From an uncultured Sphaerochaeta sp. (lineage in GTDB: Bacteria; Spirochaetota; Spirochaetia; Sphaerochaetales; Sphaerochaetaceae): a stretch of DNA of 64,000 nt. Shown here piece by piece: positions 50,348 through 58,592 of the stretch. The stretch spans positions 2,999,757-3,063,756 of the forward strand of contig NZ_OY763408.1 in assembly GCF_963667405.1 (NCBI RefSeq), given 5' to 3'. The notes beneath the pieces are model-generated. The model did not search any database. It had not been told where the DNA came from and saw only the letters and a list, made by a program, of their open reading frames with translations. Both the position numbers and the translations under genes were made by a program. Position 1 is the stretch's first letter. The number at the start of each line of letters is the position of its first letter.

Positions 50348-50986
50348 ATGAAAACGACCAATCTCATCAACCGGAGATTCCGGGATGCAACCTATAAAAA
50401 TTACTCGCTCAAACTGGTGGTGATCAATGTCTTGGTCTATCTGCTTACGGCATTCGTGTATCCGCGAAGCACATACTATCTTGCCATGATTCCTTCCTTT
50501 GTCCTGGGCGGATATCTGTGGCAGCCGTTCACCTACATGTTTGTCCATGGGGGCTTCAGCCATCTTCTTTTCAACATGCTCAGCCTCTTTATCTTCGGGT
50601 CCATGGTTGAGAAGCGTATCGGCAGCAAGGAGTTTTTGCTCTTCTATCTCCTTACCGGCGTGTTCAGTGGAATTGTGAGCTTCATCAGCTACTATCTGGC
50701 CGGCACCAATGTCATTCTGGTCGGTGCTTCGGGGGCCATCTACGGGGTGCTCCTGATGTTTGCGGTCTTCTATCCCTATTCGGTCATTTTCGTGTTTGGG
50801 TTCATTCCGGTACGGGCTCCGATCCTGGTCATTCTCTACGCAGTCATCGAGCTATCCAGCCATGTCTTTGGGCGTGGTGGCAACGTGGCACACCTCACCC
50901 ATCTCAGTGGTCTGGTGTTTGGGTATCTCTATTGCAGAATCAGGATGCGGATCAATCCGATTGAAGTCTTCCGCCGTACGCTCTAG
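50348..50986 (+). CDS. Rhomboid-family intramembrane serine protease
   Basis: A 212-residue membrane protease with six hydrophobic segments. The family landmarks are HGGFSHLLFNMLSLFIFGSM (loop 1/TM2), the nucleophile serine in VGASGAIYGVL (GxSG) and the catalytic histidine in VAHLTHLSGLVFGYLY. It cuts transmembrane proteins inside the bilayer. The short N-terminus before the first helix favours the ATG at 50348 (50342 is an alternative). Its stop shares CTAG with the convergent adenosine deaminase gene. Confidence 0.93.
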   Translation: MKTTNLINRRFRDATYKNYSLKLVVINVLVYLLTAFVYPRSTYYLAMIPSFVLGGYLWQPFTYMFVHGGFSHLLFNMLSLFIFGSMVEKRIGSKEFLLFYLLTGVFSGIVSFISYYLAGTNVILVGASGAIYGVLLMFAVFYPYSVIFVFGFIPVRAPILVILYAVIELSSHVFGRGGNVAHLTHLSGLVFGYLYCRIRMRINPIEVFRRTL

Positions 50987-52068
50987 TCCAAGAGCCCGTA
51001 GCGGGTTCTGATCTCCGCATACCCTTTCTTGATGACGTCATAGATGAGAGTGAGCTTCTGGTCATGGTGGATGAAGGCTGACTTCATCGCATTGATCGTT
51101 ATCTTCTCAAGATCCCGGATGTTCAGATTATAGTGCTGTACAGCCAGTTCCATCTCCTTCGTAAGATTTGTATCACTCATCAGGCGGTTGTCGCTGCAGA
51201 GGAAGACACGGAACTTATTGCGGAAAAAGAGCGGGAAGGGATGGCTTGCATAGTCCTTGGCAGCTCCGGTGCCTACGTTGCTGGTCAGGCACATCTCCAT
51301 GGGGATTCTCCGGTCAAGGATGAAGTTGGCCAATGATCCCATGTTCTCGATGCGATTCCCATCAAGATTCATATCCTCAACCAAACGGGTTCCGTGACCG
51401 ATGCGGTGCGCCCCGCAAAGCTGCACAGCCTGCCAGATGGATTCAACCCCGAAGGCTTCCCCTGCGTGGATGGTGATATTGAAATTCTTGTTCCGGATGA
51501 ACTGGAAGGCATCCAGATGTTTCTTCGGTGGGTAGCCGATTTCATCGCCGGCAAGGTCAAAGCCAACCACCCCGCGGTCGGCAAATGCAACAGCAAGCTC
51601 GGCAATGGTGTGGCTTACGGTCGGGCTTTGGTTGCGCATCGCACACAGAATGAGGCCGGTGGGCATCCCTGTATGGCGGGTTCCCATCTGCAGCCCATCC
51701 AGAACCGCCTGCACCACTTGTTCCAGCGAGAGGCCATTGGTTACATGGAGAATGGGGGCAAAGCGGATCTCTGCGTAGCAGACATGTTCCTTGGCAAGGT
51801 CTTCAACCGCCTCAAAGGCAATTCGTTTCAACGCCTCAGCGGTCTGCATCACCTGTGTGGTGACGCTGAAGGTCTGCAAATAGAGAGAAAGGCTTTTTTG
51901 TTTGCATCCCCGGACGAACCAGTCGTGCAACTTCTGGGGATCTTCGCTGGGAAGTTGTACATGTTGGTCTTTGGCCAATTCCAGGATGGTCTGGATCCTG
52001 AGTCCACCGTCAAGATGATCATGCAGTTCCACTTTGGGAACTTGCTGGATGATTTCCTTGGTTACCAT
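50983..52068 (-). CDS. add: Adenosine deaminase
   Basis: A 361-residue zinc hydrolase converting adenosine to inosine. All hallmarks are present: VELHDHLDGG (zinc-binding HxH) near residue 15, the catalytic HAGEAFG near 205, CGAHRIGHGTRL near 228 and LCSDNRLMSDTN near 305. AGGTG precedes the ATG at 52068. Although distant from the nucleoside importer at 9.6-15.2 kb, it fits the same purine salvage route: inosine could then be split by the phosphorylase there. Confidence 0.93.
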   Translation of the reverse strand: MVTKEIIQQVPKVELHDHLDGGLRIQTILELAKDQHVQLPSEDPQKLHDWFVRGCKQKSLSLYLQTFSVTTQVMQTAEALKRIAFEAVEDLAKEHVCYAEIRFAPILHVTNGLSLEQVVQAVLDGLQMGTRHTGMPTGLILCAMRNQSPTVSHTIAELAVAFADRGVVGFDLAGDEIGYPPKKHLDAFQFIRNKNFNITIHAGEAFGVESIWQAVQLCGAHRIGHGTRLVEDMNLDGNRIENMGSLANFILDRRIPMEMCLTSNVGTGAAKDYASHPFPLFFRNKFRVFLCSDNRLMSDTNLTKEMELAVQHYNLNIRDLEKITINAMKSAFIHHDQKLTLIYDVIKKGYAEIRTRYGLLD

Positions 52069-52184
52069 GCACCTATCATACAGCATCTTTGCACGATGAC
52101 GCAAATCCTAAAGCAGACAAACAATGACAGTGGCATGCAAAAAGGGTTAAAACACGGCTTGACCCTGTACAAAATGCAGAAAAC

Positions 52185-52213
52185 TTGAAATACTGCATAT
52201 AACTAAGTATAAA
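52185..52213 (+). promoter_or_regulatory. Promoter of the cytoplasmic ankyrin gene
   Basis: TTGAAA (52185-52190), 17-bp spacer, TATAAA (52208-52213), 30 bp before the ATG. Confidence 0.65.
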
Positions 52214-52242
52214 TCAAACAATGAGTAAGGAGATATTCTGCC

Positions 52243-52755
52243 ATGGCTAAACGTGAGGAAGCCCTGAATAGGAAGTTGCTTGCTGCTGCTGTATCTGCTA
52301 CCAAGGTCAAGGAGATCAAGAGTCTTTTGGACCAAGGGGCTGACATCCATACCCAGAATGAGTGGGGCCTTACTCCCATTATGCTAGCTGCCCAGTACAA
52401 CCCCTCGGTGAATGTGATGAAGGCCTTGCTTGAGGCGGGTGCTGATATCCAGGAAGCAGAACCGAAGTATCGCTCCAATGCATTGCATCTTGCTGCCAAC
52501 AAGAGCACAAGCCCCAAGATCATTGAGGAACTGCTGGAGGCTGGTGCTGATCTGAATGCCCGCAACTACTTGGGGGAAACAGCCCTGATCATGGCCGTGA
52601 ACACCAATCCCGAGACCCGTGTCATCTCTGCCTTGCTGAAGGCGGGTGCTGATATCAATGCACGTGACTATCAGGGCCACTCGGTGCTCGAGTATGCCAA
52701 GGCTGCCAAGCGGACCTACATTGTCAACCAGCTGAAGAAGATGGGTGCCAACTGA
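52243..52755 (+). CDS. Ankyrin-repeat protein, cytoplasmic
   Basis: A 170-residue protein built almost wholly of about four ankyrin repeats; successive units contain GLTPIMLAAQYNPSVNVMKA, SNALHLAANKSTSPKIIEEL and ETALIMAVNTNPETRVISAL, each ending LLEAGAD or LLKAGAD. No signal peptide. It would bind a protein partner. AAGGAG precedes the ATG (52227-52232). A strong terminator follows. A related but secreted ankyrin protein lies at 60693. Confidence 0.9.
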   Translation: MAKREEALNRKLLAAAVSATKVKEIKSLLDQGADIHTQNEWGLTPIMLAAQYNPSVNVMKALLEAGADIQEAEPKYRSNALHLAANKSTSPKIIEELLEAGADLNARNYLGETALIMAVNTNPETRVISALLKAGADINARDYQGHSVLEYAKAAKRTYIVNQLKKMGAN

Positions 52756-52785
52756 GCAGAAAAGTAAATGACTGATACAAAACAG

Positions 52786-52820
52786 CAGGTTCCTTTGCCA
52801 AAGCAAGGGAACCTGTTCTT
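52786..52820. terminator. Terminator between convergent ankyrin and GntR genes
   Basis: A 13-bp stem (52786-52798 with 52803-52815, one wobble), loop CAAA, tail TTCTTC. Confidence 0.75.
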
Positions 52821-52855
52821 CATCATGTGGCTGATCTTCGTCAATATCTCAGCTT

Positions 52856-53587
52856 TCAGGAGAAATACTGCTTGGTGTACTCCATCCAGAAGGCCTGGTC
52901 CTGGGGTGGCTTGAAGTACTGCCCATACTCCTTGAGTACCTTCTCTCCCATTCTCCTGAGCCCTCCGTTGAGGTGCTTGCCAAGAATCAGGTCAATGGAC
53001 TCCGTTCTTCCGGCCTTGATCTCCTCAAGCAGTTCCAAGTGGTTTCCCACAATCTGCTCATACTTTTGGGTAGCGACGAAATCGAGCATACGGAAGCGGG
53101 TGTAATGGATCTCCTGTTGCTGGATCAGGTTCCAGATGCCGCTGCATTTGCAGGCAGCAAACCAGAAGGCATGCATCTCGCTGTCCAGGGAGTAGAACTC
53201 ATTGATGTTCACATCGTTTTGGCTGATGTAGATCTGTTGTTTGCGGATGTTGTGTTCCAACTCCTCCAAAAGAAAGGCATCCGGCTTGCTGTTGATGAAA
53301 TCCACGAGGATCTGGCCTTCGACTTTTGTCCGCATATGGATCATCTGGTGAATGTAATCGAGGTCGAGGAGACTGGCATAGACGCCTTTGTAGGGAAGGA
53401 TGTCCACCAAGCCCAAGTCTGCAAGACGTTGGAAAGCTGCACGTACCGGAGGCCTGGATGAACCGAAACGTTCACATACGGCGCTTTCCAGAATCTGCTC
53501 TCCCGGTTTGATCGTGAGGTCGAGCAGTTCATGCTTGAGGCTTGAGAAGATATCAAGATTGGTTCCATTCTGGGCTGTTTCTGGCAT
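52856..53587 (-). CDS. GntR-family regulator, FCD type, next to the TRAP operon
   Basis: A 243-residue regulator. The HTH is somewhat unusual: ILESAVCERFGSSRPPVRAA with FQRLADLGLVDILPYKGVYA (RPPVR replaces the more common RTPVR). An FCD domain follows, with a histidine in DSEMHAFWFAACKCSG. It probably controls the downstream-oriented sugar-acid operon 53712-58238 on the same strand, but a hairpin lies between. A TGTGG-CT-CCACA palindrome ahead of dctP (58282-58293) is a candidate operator. Confidence 0.86.
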   Translation of the reverse strand: MPETAQNGTNLDIFSSLKHELLDLTIKPGEQILESAVCERFGSSRPPVRAAFQRLADLGLVDILPYKGVYASLLDLDYIHQMIHMRTKVEGQILVDFINSKPDAFLLEELEHNIRKQQIYISQNDVNINEFYSLDSEMHAFWFAACKCSGIWNLIQQQEIHYTRFRMLDFVATQKYEQIVGNHLELLEEIKAGRTESIDLILGKHLNGGLRRMGEKVLKEYGQYFKPPQDQAFWMEYTKQYFS

Positions 53588-53668
53588 CTATCGGGTCCTT
53601 ATCGTCAAAGTCTGCATGCAATAAGTATAGCAAACCATTAGGTATTCTGAAATGATAATTTCGAAGGG

Positions 53669-53703
53669 TTGACCCAAAGAGTGGAAAATACTCTTTGGGT
53701 CAA
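53669..53703 (-). terminator. Terminator-like hairpin after the dehydrogenase gene
   Basis: TTGACCCAAAGAGT (53669-53682... starting at 53669) pairs with ACTCTTTGGGTCAA (53690-53703) around a 7-nt loop. The minus-strand tail is AACCCTTCG, without a clean U-run, so some read-through into the GntR gene is possible. Confidence 0.55.
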
Positions 53704-53711
53704 ATTGATGA

Positions 53712-54509
53712 TTACGGCTGCTTGCCGATGTAGGCGAGGATGCCCCCGTCCACATACAGCACATGCCCGTTGACGAAGTCGCTTGCCTTGGAGGCGAGGA
53801 AGAGAGCAGGACCCTCAAGGTCCTCGGTGTTCCCCCAGCGCTCGGCAGGCGTCTTGGCCACGATGAACGAGTCGAACGGGTGGCGGCTCCCGTCGGCCTG
53901 CCGCTCGCGCAGCGGGGCCGTCTGCGGCGTCGCTATGTACCCAGGCCCGATCCCGTTGCACTGGATGTTGTACTTGCCGTACTCGCTGGCGATGTTGCGC
54001 GTCAGCATCTTCAGCCCGCCCTTGGCGGCGGCGTACGCGCTCACCGTCTCGCGCCCAAGCTCGCTCATCATCGAGCAGATGTTGATGATCTTCCCGCTTT
54101 GCCTCTCCATCATCGACGGCAGCACCGCCTTGGATACGATGAACGGCGCAGTCAGGTCGATGTCGATCACCTTGCGCCAGTCAGAGGCAGCCATCTCGTG
54201 CATCGGGATGCGCCTGATGATCCCGGCGTTGTTCACCAGGATGTCCACAGGACCCAGGTCCTTTCCGATCTTGGCGACCGTCTCCTGCACCGCGGCCTCG
54301 TCGGTCACGTCGCACACGTAGCCCTTCGCCTCGATGCCCGCCTCCCGGTACGCCTCAAGCCCCTTCTCCACCAGCTCCCCGCTGATGTCGTTGAACGCTA
54401 TCCTCGCTCCGGCAGCCGCATACGCACTCGCGATCGCAAACCCGATCCCGTAGCTCGCACCGGTCACCCATGCTACCTTGCCTTCCAATGAGAACATCTC
54501 TTGCTTCAT
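53712..54509 (-). CDS. SDR-family sugar-acid dehydrogenase (KduD/IdnO-like)
   Basis: A 265-residue NAD(P) oxidoreductase. Cofactor motif VTGASYGIGFAIA near residue 16, VDILVNNAGIIRR near 90 and catalytic S in INICSMMSEL with YAAAK near 160. It resembles 2-deoxy-D-gluconate 3-dehydrogenase/gluconate 5-dehydrogenase. The gene is much richer in G/C at third positions than its neighbours, which points to recent acquisition or replacement. It overlaps the aldolase gene by 4 bp (ATGA), so it is co-translated and functionally tied to it. Confidence 0.88.
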   Translation of the reverse strand: MKQEMFSLEGKVAWVTGASYGIGFAIASAYAAAGARIAFNDISGELVEKGLEAYREAGIEAKGYVCDVTDEAAVQETVAKIGKDLGPVDILVNNAGIIRRIPMHEMAASDWRKVIDIDLTAPFIVSKAVLPSMMERQSGKIINICSMMSELGRETVSAYAAAKGGLKMLTRNIASEYGKYNIQCNGIGPGYIATPQTAPLRERQADGSRHPFDSFIVAKTPAERWGNTEDLEGPALFLASKASDFVNGHVLYVDGGILAYIGKQP

Positions 54510-55306
54510 TTGGACTCCTGCTCAGCACGATACGGATTGATCGCCTGTTCCTTCATCGTCTTGAGTGCTGCACCCAGATGGTACATGTCATTGCCCAGGA
54601 TGAGCATCGTGATTCCCTTCCTGATGGCTGCCTCAATCGATTCCTTGGTGGCAGGGACCACCGGGCACATCACCTGGATGCCACGTTTTGCACATCCTTC
54701 GGCCAGCTTCGCATAGGCATCGGCCACCCGGGTATCTTCGGTTGCATACCCGACCTTGGCTCCGATGGAGAGTGAGTAGTCGATGGGTCCGAAGTTGACT
54801 GCATCCACACCCGGTACATCCAGGATCTCGTCGATATTGTCGGTGAACTCGAAGTCCTCATCCATGGGGATGACAAGTGTATCCTCGTTGCTTTTCTGCG
54901 TGTACTCGTTCCAGGAGAATCCAGGGCCACCGAAGTTGGCACTGCGTACACAGGATTCGCCACCCCGTCTGCCCATCGGGGGAAATTTTGCTCCCTTGAT
55001 GATCTCATGCACATCCTCGGCGGTGCGGGTATGGGGAACAACAACCCCTTCTGCACCCATTTCCAGGACCTTGCGAATCTCCACCTCATCGGTACTGGTT
55101 ACCCGTACCACCGAGGGGATACCGGCAAGCTTTGCTGCCATGATGAGCTTTTCCATGTTGTTCGGGCCGTCAAGGGTGCAATGTTCCAAATCAAGATAGA
55201 CAAAGTCATATCCATAATTTCCGATGGTTTCCACAGCACAGGCTGCTCCGGTAAAACAGGTGATGCCGAATACCGGACCTTTTTTCATACGTTCGCGAAG
55301 TGTCAT
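54506..55306 (-). CDS. HpcH/HpaI-family aldolase (2-keto-3-deoxy acid aldolase)
   Basis: A 266-residue class II aldolase that splits 2-keto-3-deoxy sugar acids to pyruvate and an aldehyde. Conserved pieces: FVYLDLEHCTLDG (metal/active-site region, near residue 38), VVVPHTRTAEDVHEII, RRGGESCVRSANFGG and NFGPIDYSLSIGAKVGY. In this family the signature is more often E-x-D; here the order is FGPIDYS. AAGGAG precedes the ATG. With TRAP transporter and dehydrogenase it forms a sugar-acid utilisation operon. Related families include rhamnonate and glucarate aldolases. Confidence 0.88.
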   Translation of the reverse strand: MTLRERMKKGPVFGITCFTGAACAVETIGNYGYDFVYLDLEHCTLDGPNNMEKLIMAAKLAGIPSVVRVTSTDEVEIRKVLEMGAEGVVVPHTRTAEDVHEIIKGAKFPPMGRRGGESCVRSANFGGPGFSWNEYTQKSNEDTLVIPMDEDFEFTDNIDEILDVPGVDAVNFGPIDYSLSIGAKVGYATEDTRVADAYAKLAEGCAKRGIQVMCPVVPATKESIEAAIRKGITMLILGNDMYHLGAALKTMKEQAINPYRAEQESK

Positions 55307-55345
55307 AGTGACTCCTTTTCCTGACAAGCAGGATAGTTGACCGTG

Positions 55346-56623
55346 TTATAAGAGTGAGGGGAGCAAGAGACTTACCGATGGCACAAACGTGACCAACAGC
55401 AGTACCAGTACGTTGCAGCAGAGGAAAGGCAACGAGTCCTTGAAAATCTCCAGGATGGAGAGCCCGCTTATCTTCGAGCCTACATTCAGGCACATCCCTA
55501 CAGGAGGGGTGACCAATCCTATCGCAAGCCCGACGATTAGGATGATTCCGAACTGCAGTTCCTCCATGCCCAGGGTGCGCATCACCGGAAGCAGGATCGG
55601 GGCAATGAGCAGGATGCAGGGAACAACATCAAGAAAGGTTCCCAAGAAGAGGATGAGCAGATCCAACAACAGCAAAATGAGCCAGAACGGTATGTTCGAA
55701 CCCAAGAGGAAGGAAGCAATTGCACTGGGAACCTGTTCGATGGCAAGCACCCAGGTGAAGATCATGGTGAAACCGCCGATGATCATGATCGAGGACGTCA
55801 TGACGGCAGTCTTCTTCAGTGATTGGATCACTGCCTTGACCTTGAGTTCCTTGTAGACGAAGAAACCCAAAAGGACTGCATAGAGCAAGGCTATTCCTGC
55901 ACTCTCACTGGCGGTGGCGATGCCGGCTGAGACAGAGATGATGATCAGAAGCGGCATGAATACCGCCAATGACCCGTCTTTTGCAATCGCCAGTGTTTCC
56001 TTCAGGGGGAGATTTCCCTTTTCCTGGGGATAGTGTCGTTTCTTTGAGATGGTATAGGTGTAGATGAGCTGGGTGCCTCCCACCAGGATACCGGGGATGA
56101 CTCCTGCAAGGAAGAGCTTTCCTACACTTGCACCGCTGACCATGGAGTACATGAGCATCGGGATGCTGGGGGGAATGATCATTCCCATGGTTGAGGAAGC
56201 CACGGTGACCCCGGTGGCAAACTCCTTCGAATACCCTTTCTTGATCATATCGGGGATGAGGATGCTTCCGATGGCAGAGGTATCGGCAACCGAGGAGCCG
56301 GTGATGCCACCGAAGATCATGGAGGCAACAATGTTCACCTCCGCCAAGCCACCCTTGAAAGGACGTACGAGCAGCAGTGCGAAGTTGATCAGGCGCTTGG
56401 TCAGCCCGCTGTGGTTCATGAGCTCGCCGGTGATCATGAAGAGGGGCATGGCGATGATGATGAAGCTGTTTGTTCCACTCCAGATGCGCTGGGGCAGCGA
56501 CATGAGAAAGGAGGGTTGGGTCAGCAGCATGTAGACAATGCCTGAACTGCCGATTGCATAGGCTATGGGGACTCCGAAGACCAGAAGGCCCAGGAGAACG
56601 GAAAACATGATGGTAAGACTCAT
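55346..56623 (-). CDS. dctM: TRAP transporter large permease DctM
   Basis: A 425-residue permease with about twelve hydrophobic segments. Family blocks include GVPIAYAIGSSGIVYML, AMPLFMITGELMNHSGLTKR, GGITGSSVADTSAIGSILIP and the pattern GLVTPPVGMCLNVGSKISG near the end. It carries the sodium-coupled transport step. The ATG at 56623 overlaps the dctQ stop (ATGA) and has GGAG upstream; a GTG three codons earlier is less likely. Confidence 0.93.
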   Translation of the reverse strand: MSLTIMFSVLLGLLVFGVPIAYAIGSSGIVYMLLTQPSFLMSLPQRIWSGTNSFIIIAMPLFMITGELMNHSGLTKRLINFALLLVRPFKGGLAEVNIVASMIFGGITGSSVADTSAIGSILIPDMIKKGYSKEFATGVTVASSTMGMIIPPSIPMLMYSMVSGASVGKLFLAGVIPGILVGGTQLIYTYTISKKRHYPQEKGNLPLKETLAIAKDGSLAVFMPLLIIISVSAGIATASESAGIALLYAVLLGFFVYKELKVKAVIQSLKKTAVMTSSIMIIGGFTMIFTWVLAIEQVPSAIASFLLGSNIPFWLILLLLDLLILFLGTFLDVVPCILLIAPILLPVMRTLGMEELQFGIILIVGLAIGLVTPPVGMCLNVGSKISGLSILEIFKDSLPFLCCNVLVLLLVTFVPSVSLLLPSLL

Positions 56624-57141
56624 TCTGTGCACTCCTCAAGGAGATCTGCGTCGCTGAAATATCCTGTCACTGCTTCCTCGATGGGCAGGAAGACGCCAAG
56701 GATGTTGATCAGGGCATAGAATATGGAGATGACCGACGAAATGGGGACAATGGCGTAGAAGTATCCGAAGGGGATACCCGATGACGGGGAGAGCGTGGAG
56801 CCGACACTGGCAATCCATCTGCTGCTGTAGATGGCCAGAAATACCGAGACGACTATGATCACCAGCTGGATGCCGATGGTGCACACGGTGCGCACTTTCT
56901 TGGGAAACGAATCGATGAGCACGGTGATGGCGATGTGCTGCTTCTCACGGATGCAGATGGCAGCCCCAAGGAAGTTGATGAATACGAAGAGCATGGTGAG
57001 AAATTCCTCAAACCACCCATAGGAGAGGCTGAAGAAATACCGGAGGAATACTGCAAGGATCACTCCGCCTGCCAGCAAGCCTACCAAGAGGATGCTGATG
57101 ACCGAGAGGACCTTGTCAATTTTTTTGATGCATGAGTTCAT
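56620..57141 (-). CDS. dctQ: TRAP transporter small permease DctQ
   Basis: A 173-residue protein with four hydrophobic helices; RYFFSLSYGWFEEFLTMLFV near residue 35 is the conserved Q-domain block, followed by IREKQHIAITVLIDSFPKK. It pairs with DctM. GAGGT precedes the ATG at 57141. A strong hairpin separates it from dctP. Confidence 0.9.
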   Translation of the reverse strand: MNSCIKKIDKVLSVISILLVGLLAGGVILAVFLRYFFSLSYGWFEEFLTMLFVFINFLGAAICIREKQHIAITVLIDSFPKKVRTVCTIGIQLVIIVVSVFLAIYSSRWIASVGSTLSPSSGIPFGYFYAIVPISSVISIFYALINILGVFLPIEEAVTGYFSDADLLEECTE

Positions 57142-57160
57142 GGATACCTCGTTGTACACG

Positions 57161-57188
57161 AGTCCGGAAACCCGAGAGTTTCCGGACT
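57161..57188 (-). other. Intercistronic hairpin between dctP and dctQ
   Basis: AGTCCGGAAAC (57161-57171) and GTTTCCGGACT (57178-57188) pair perfectly. No U-run follows on the minus strand, so it probably stabilises the dctP part of the mRNA. Confidence 0.65.
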
Positions 57189-57203
57189 GGCATTCAATCG
57201 TTG

Positions 57204-58238
57204 CTATTTGCCTTGTGCAACACTGCGCACGGCTTCAAGTTCTTCCCTGGTGAAGGTTCCTTTCTCAATGAAGTAGTCATAGACGGGGGCACAGGCTTCC
57301 ATGAAGGCCTTCTTCTCTTCAGAAGAGAGGGTGTAGATCTGCACTCCGCTGTCCTTGATCATCTGGTAGTACTTGTCGTTCATCTCCGAGCGGAGGCGGT
57401 TCTGTTCCTCGGCAAAGATCCAGGCACCGTCCTGCACGATGGTTGCAAGCTCAGAAGGGAGGTTGTTGAAGAACTGCAGGTTCATGTTCATGACTTCAGG
57501 ATGGAACTGGTAGTCGATGTAGGTCATGTACTTCTGCACTTCGTAGAACTTCATGTCCCCGATGTTGGCAAGCGGGTTCTCCTGTCCATCGGCAACACCG
57601 GTTTTCAGGGCCATGTATACATCGGCATAGGGAATGGAAACGGTGTTTGCTCCCAAAGCCTGCATGCACTTGATGATGGATTCCATACCGGGGGTCCTGA
57701 TCTTCAGGCCTTTCATATCTTCCGGAGTCTTGACTACGCGCTTGTTGTTGGTGATCTGGCGTGAGCCACCATCACCGATGCACAGCAGCTTGAGATTGTT
57801 CTTCTCGGCATCCTTGCGGATTGCATCACCGACATCACTCTTTGCAACACGCATCAGTGCTTCCTGGTTTTCAAAGAAGAACGGCATGAGGATGAGGTTC
57901 AGTTTCTCGGTCTGCGGATCGAAAGGTCCGCCTACGTAAGCCTCAATGTTTCCCATCTTCACAGATTCGAGCATCTCAGCTTCTTTCCCGAGTACGCCGG
58001 CAGGGAAGAGCTCGACAACAAGCTGTCCCTCGGACTTTTCTTCCAGGTACTTCTCGAATGCTTCGAGAGCCTTGTGACGGGGACTTTCCGTGGTGAATTC
58101 GTGACCGACCTTGATGGTGTACACGGTTTTGGCAGCTTTGGCCTCAACGGTTGCGGCAGGTGCAGCTGCTTCTTCTTTCTTGGAGCAGCCTGTCAGAACG
58201 GTGAGCGCAATCAACAGGGCAATGAGCAGTTTTTTCAT
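57204..58238 (-). CDS. dctP: TRAP transporter substrate-binding lipoprotein DctP
   Basis: A 344-residue receptor with a lipoprotein signal (ALTVLTGC, cysteine at 18) followed by an acidic/alanine linker. The mature domain matches DctP: GHEFTTESPRHKALEAFEKY, VELFPAGVLGKEAEMLES, and the carboxylate-binding arginine in MKGLKIRTPGMESI. GADTVSIPYADVY-like VSIPYADVYMALKTGVADGQEN is the usual next block. The ligand is inferred to be a uronate or other sugar acid because a 2-keto-3-deoxy acid aldolase and sugar-acid dehydrogenase follow in the operon. Confidence 0.92.
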   Translation of the reverse strand: MKKLLIALLIALTVLTGCSKKEEAAAPAATVEAKAAKTVYTIKVGHEFTTESPRHKALEAFEKYLEEKSEGQLVVELFPAGVLGKEAEMLESVKMGNIEAYVGGPFDPQTEKLNLILMPFFFENQEALMRVAKSDVGDAIRKDAEKNNLKLLCIGDGGSRQITNNKRVVKTPEDMKGLKIRTPGMESIIKCMQALGANTVSIPYADVYMALKTGVADGQENPLANIGDMKFYEVQKYMTYIDYQFHPEVMNMNLQFFNNLPSELATIVQDGAWIFAEEQNRLRSEMNDKYYQMIKDSGVQIYTLSSEEKKAFMEACAPVYDYFIEKGTFTREELEAVRSVAQGK

Positions 58239-58592
58239 GATTCCTCTCCTACACTTCCTGATATTCAGGATTTTTGTGATATGTGGCTCCACAAGTACAA
58301 TTATGTAACTAAAGCACTATTTAGATTTCATAATTAAAAAGTGAAATCACATTTGATAAATGAATACTAAAATGGAATTCAGAATCTGTAAAGAGAAATC
58401 TTTATCTATTTGCAGAATGCAAGGGAGAACCAAAAGGGACTGGTGATTGTTCACATTGGCATAGCGCTCCAAATCCACCCAACTACAACGAAGTACGTAG
58501 CTGTTCCAACGCATTCTCATACACTCGTTCGATGGTTTTGGTTATCTGTTGTTCCTATCCTTTCCCTCATCAAGTGTGAGGAGGATGGTGTG
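58239..58592. promoter_or_regulatory. Divergent intergenic region upstream of dctP and the amidohydrolase gene
   Basis: About 350 bp without a gene. It holds TGTGG-CT-CCACA (58282-58293), a likely operator ahead of dctP, close to a weak CATAAT element (minus strand). On the plus side GAGGAGGA (58579-58586) is the ribosome site of the next gene. No clear -35/-10 pair was found for it. Confidence 0.45.
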
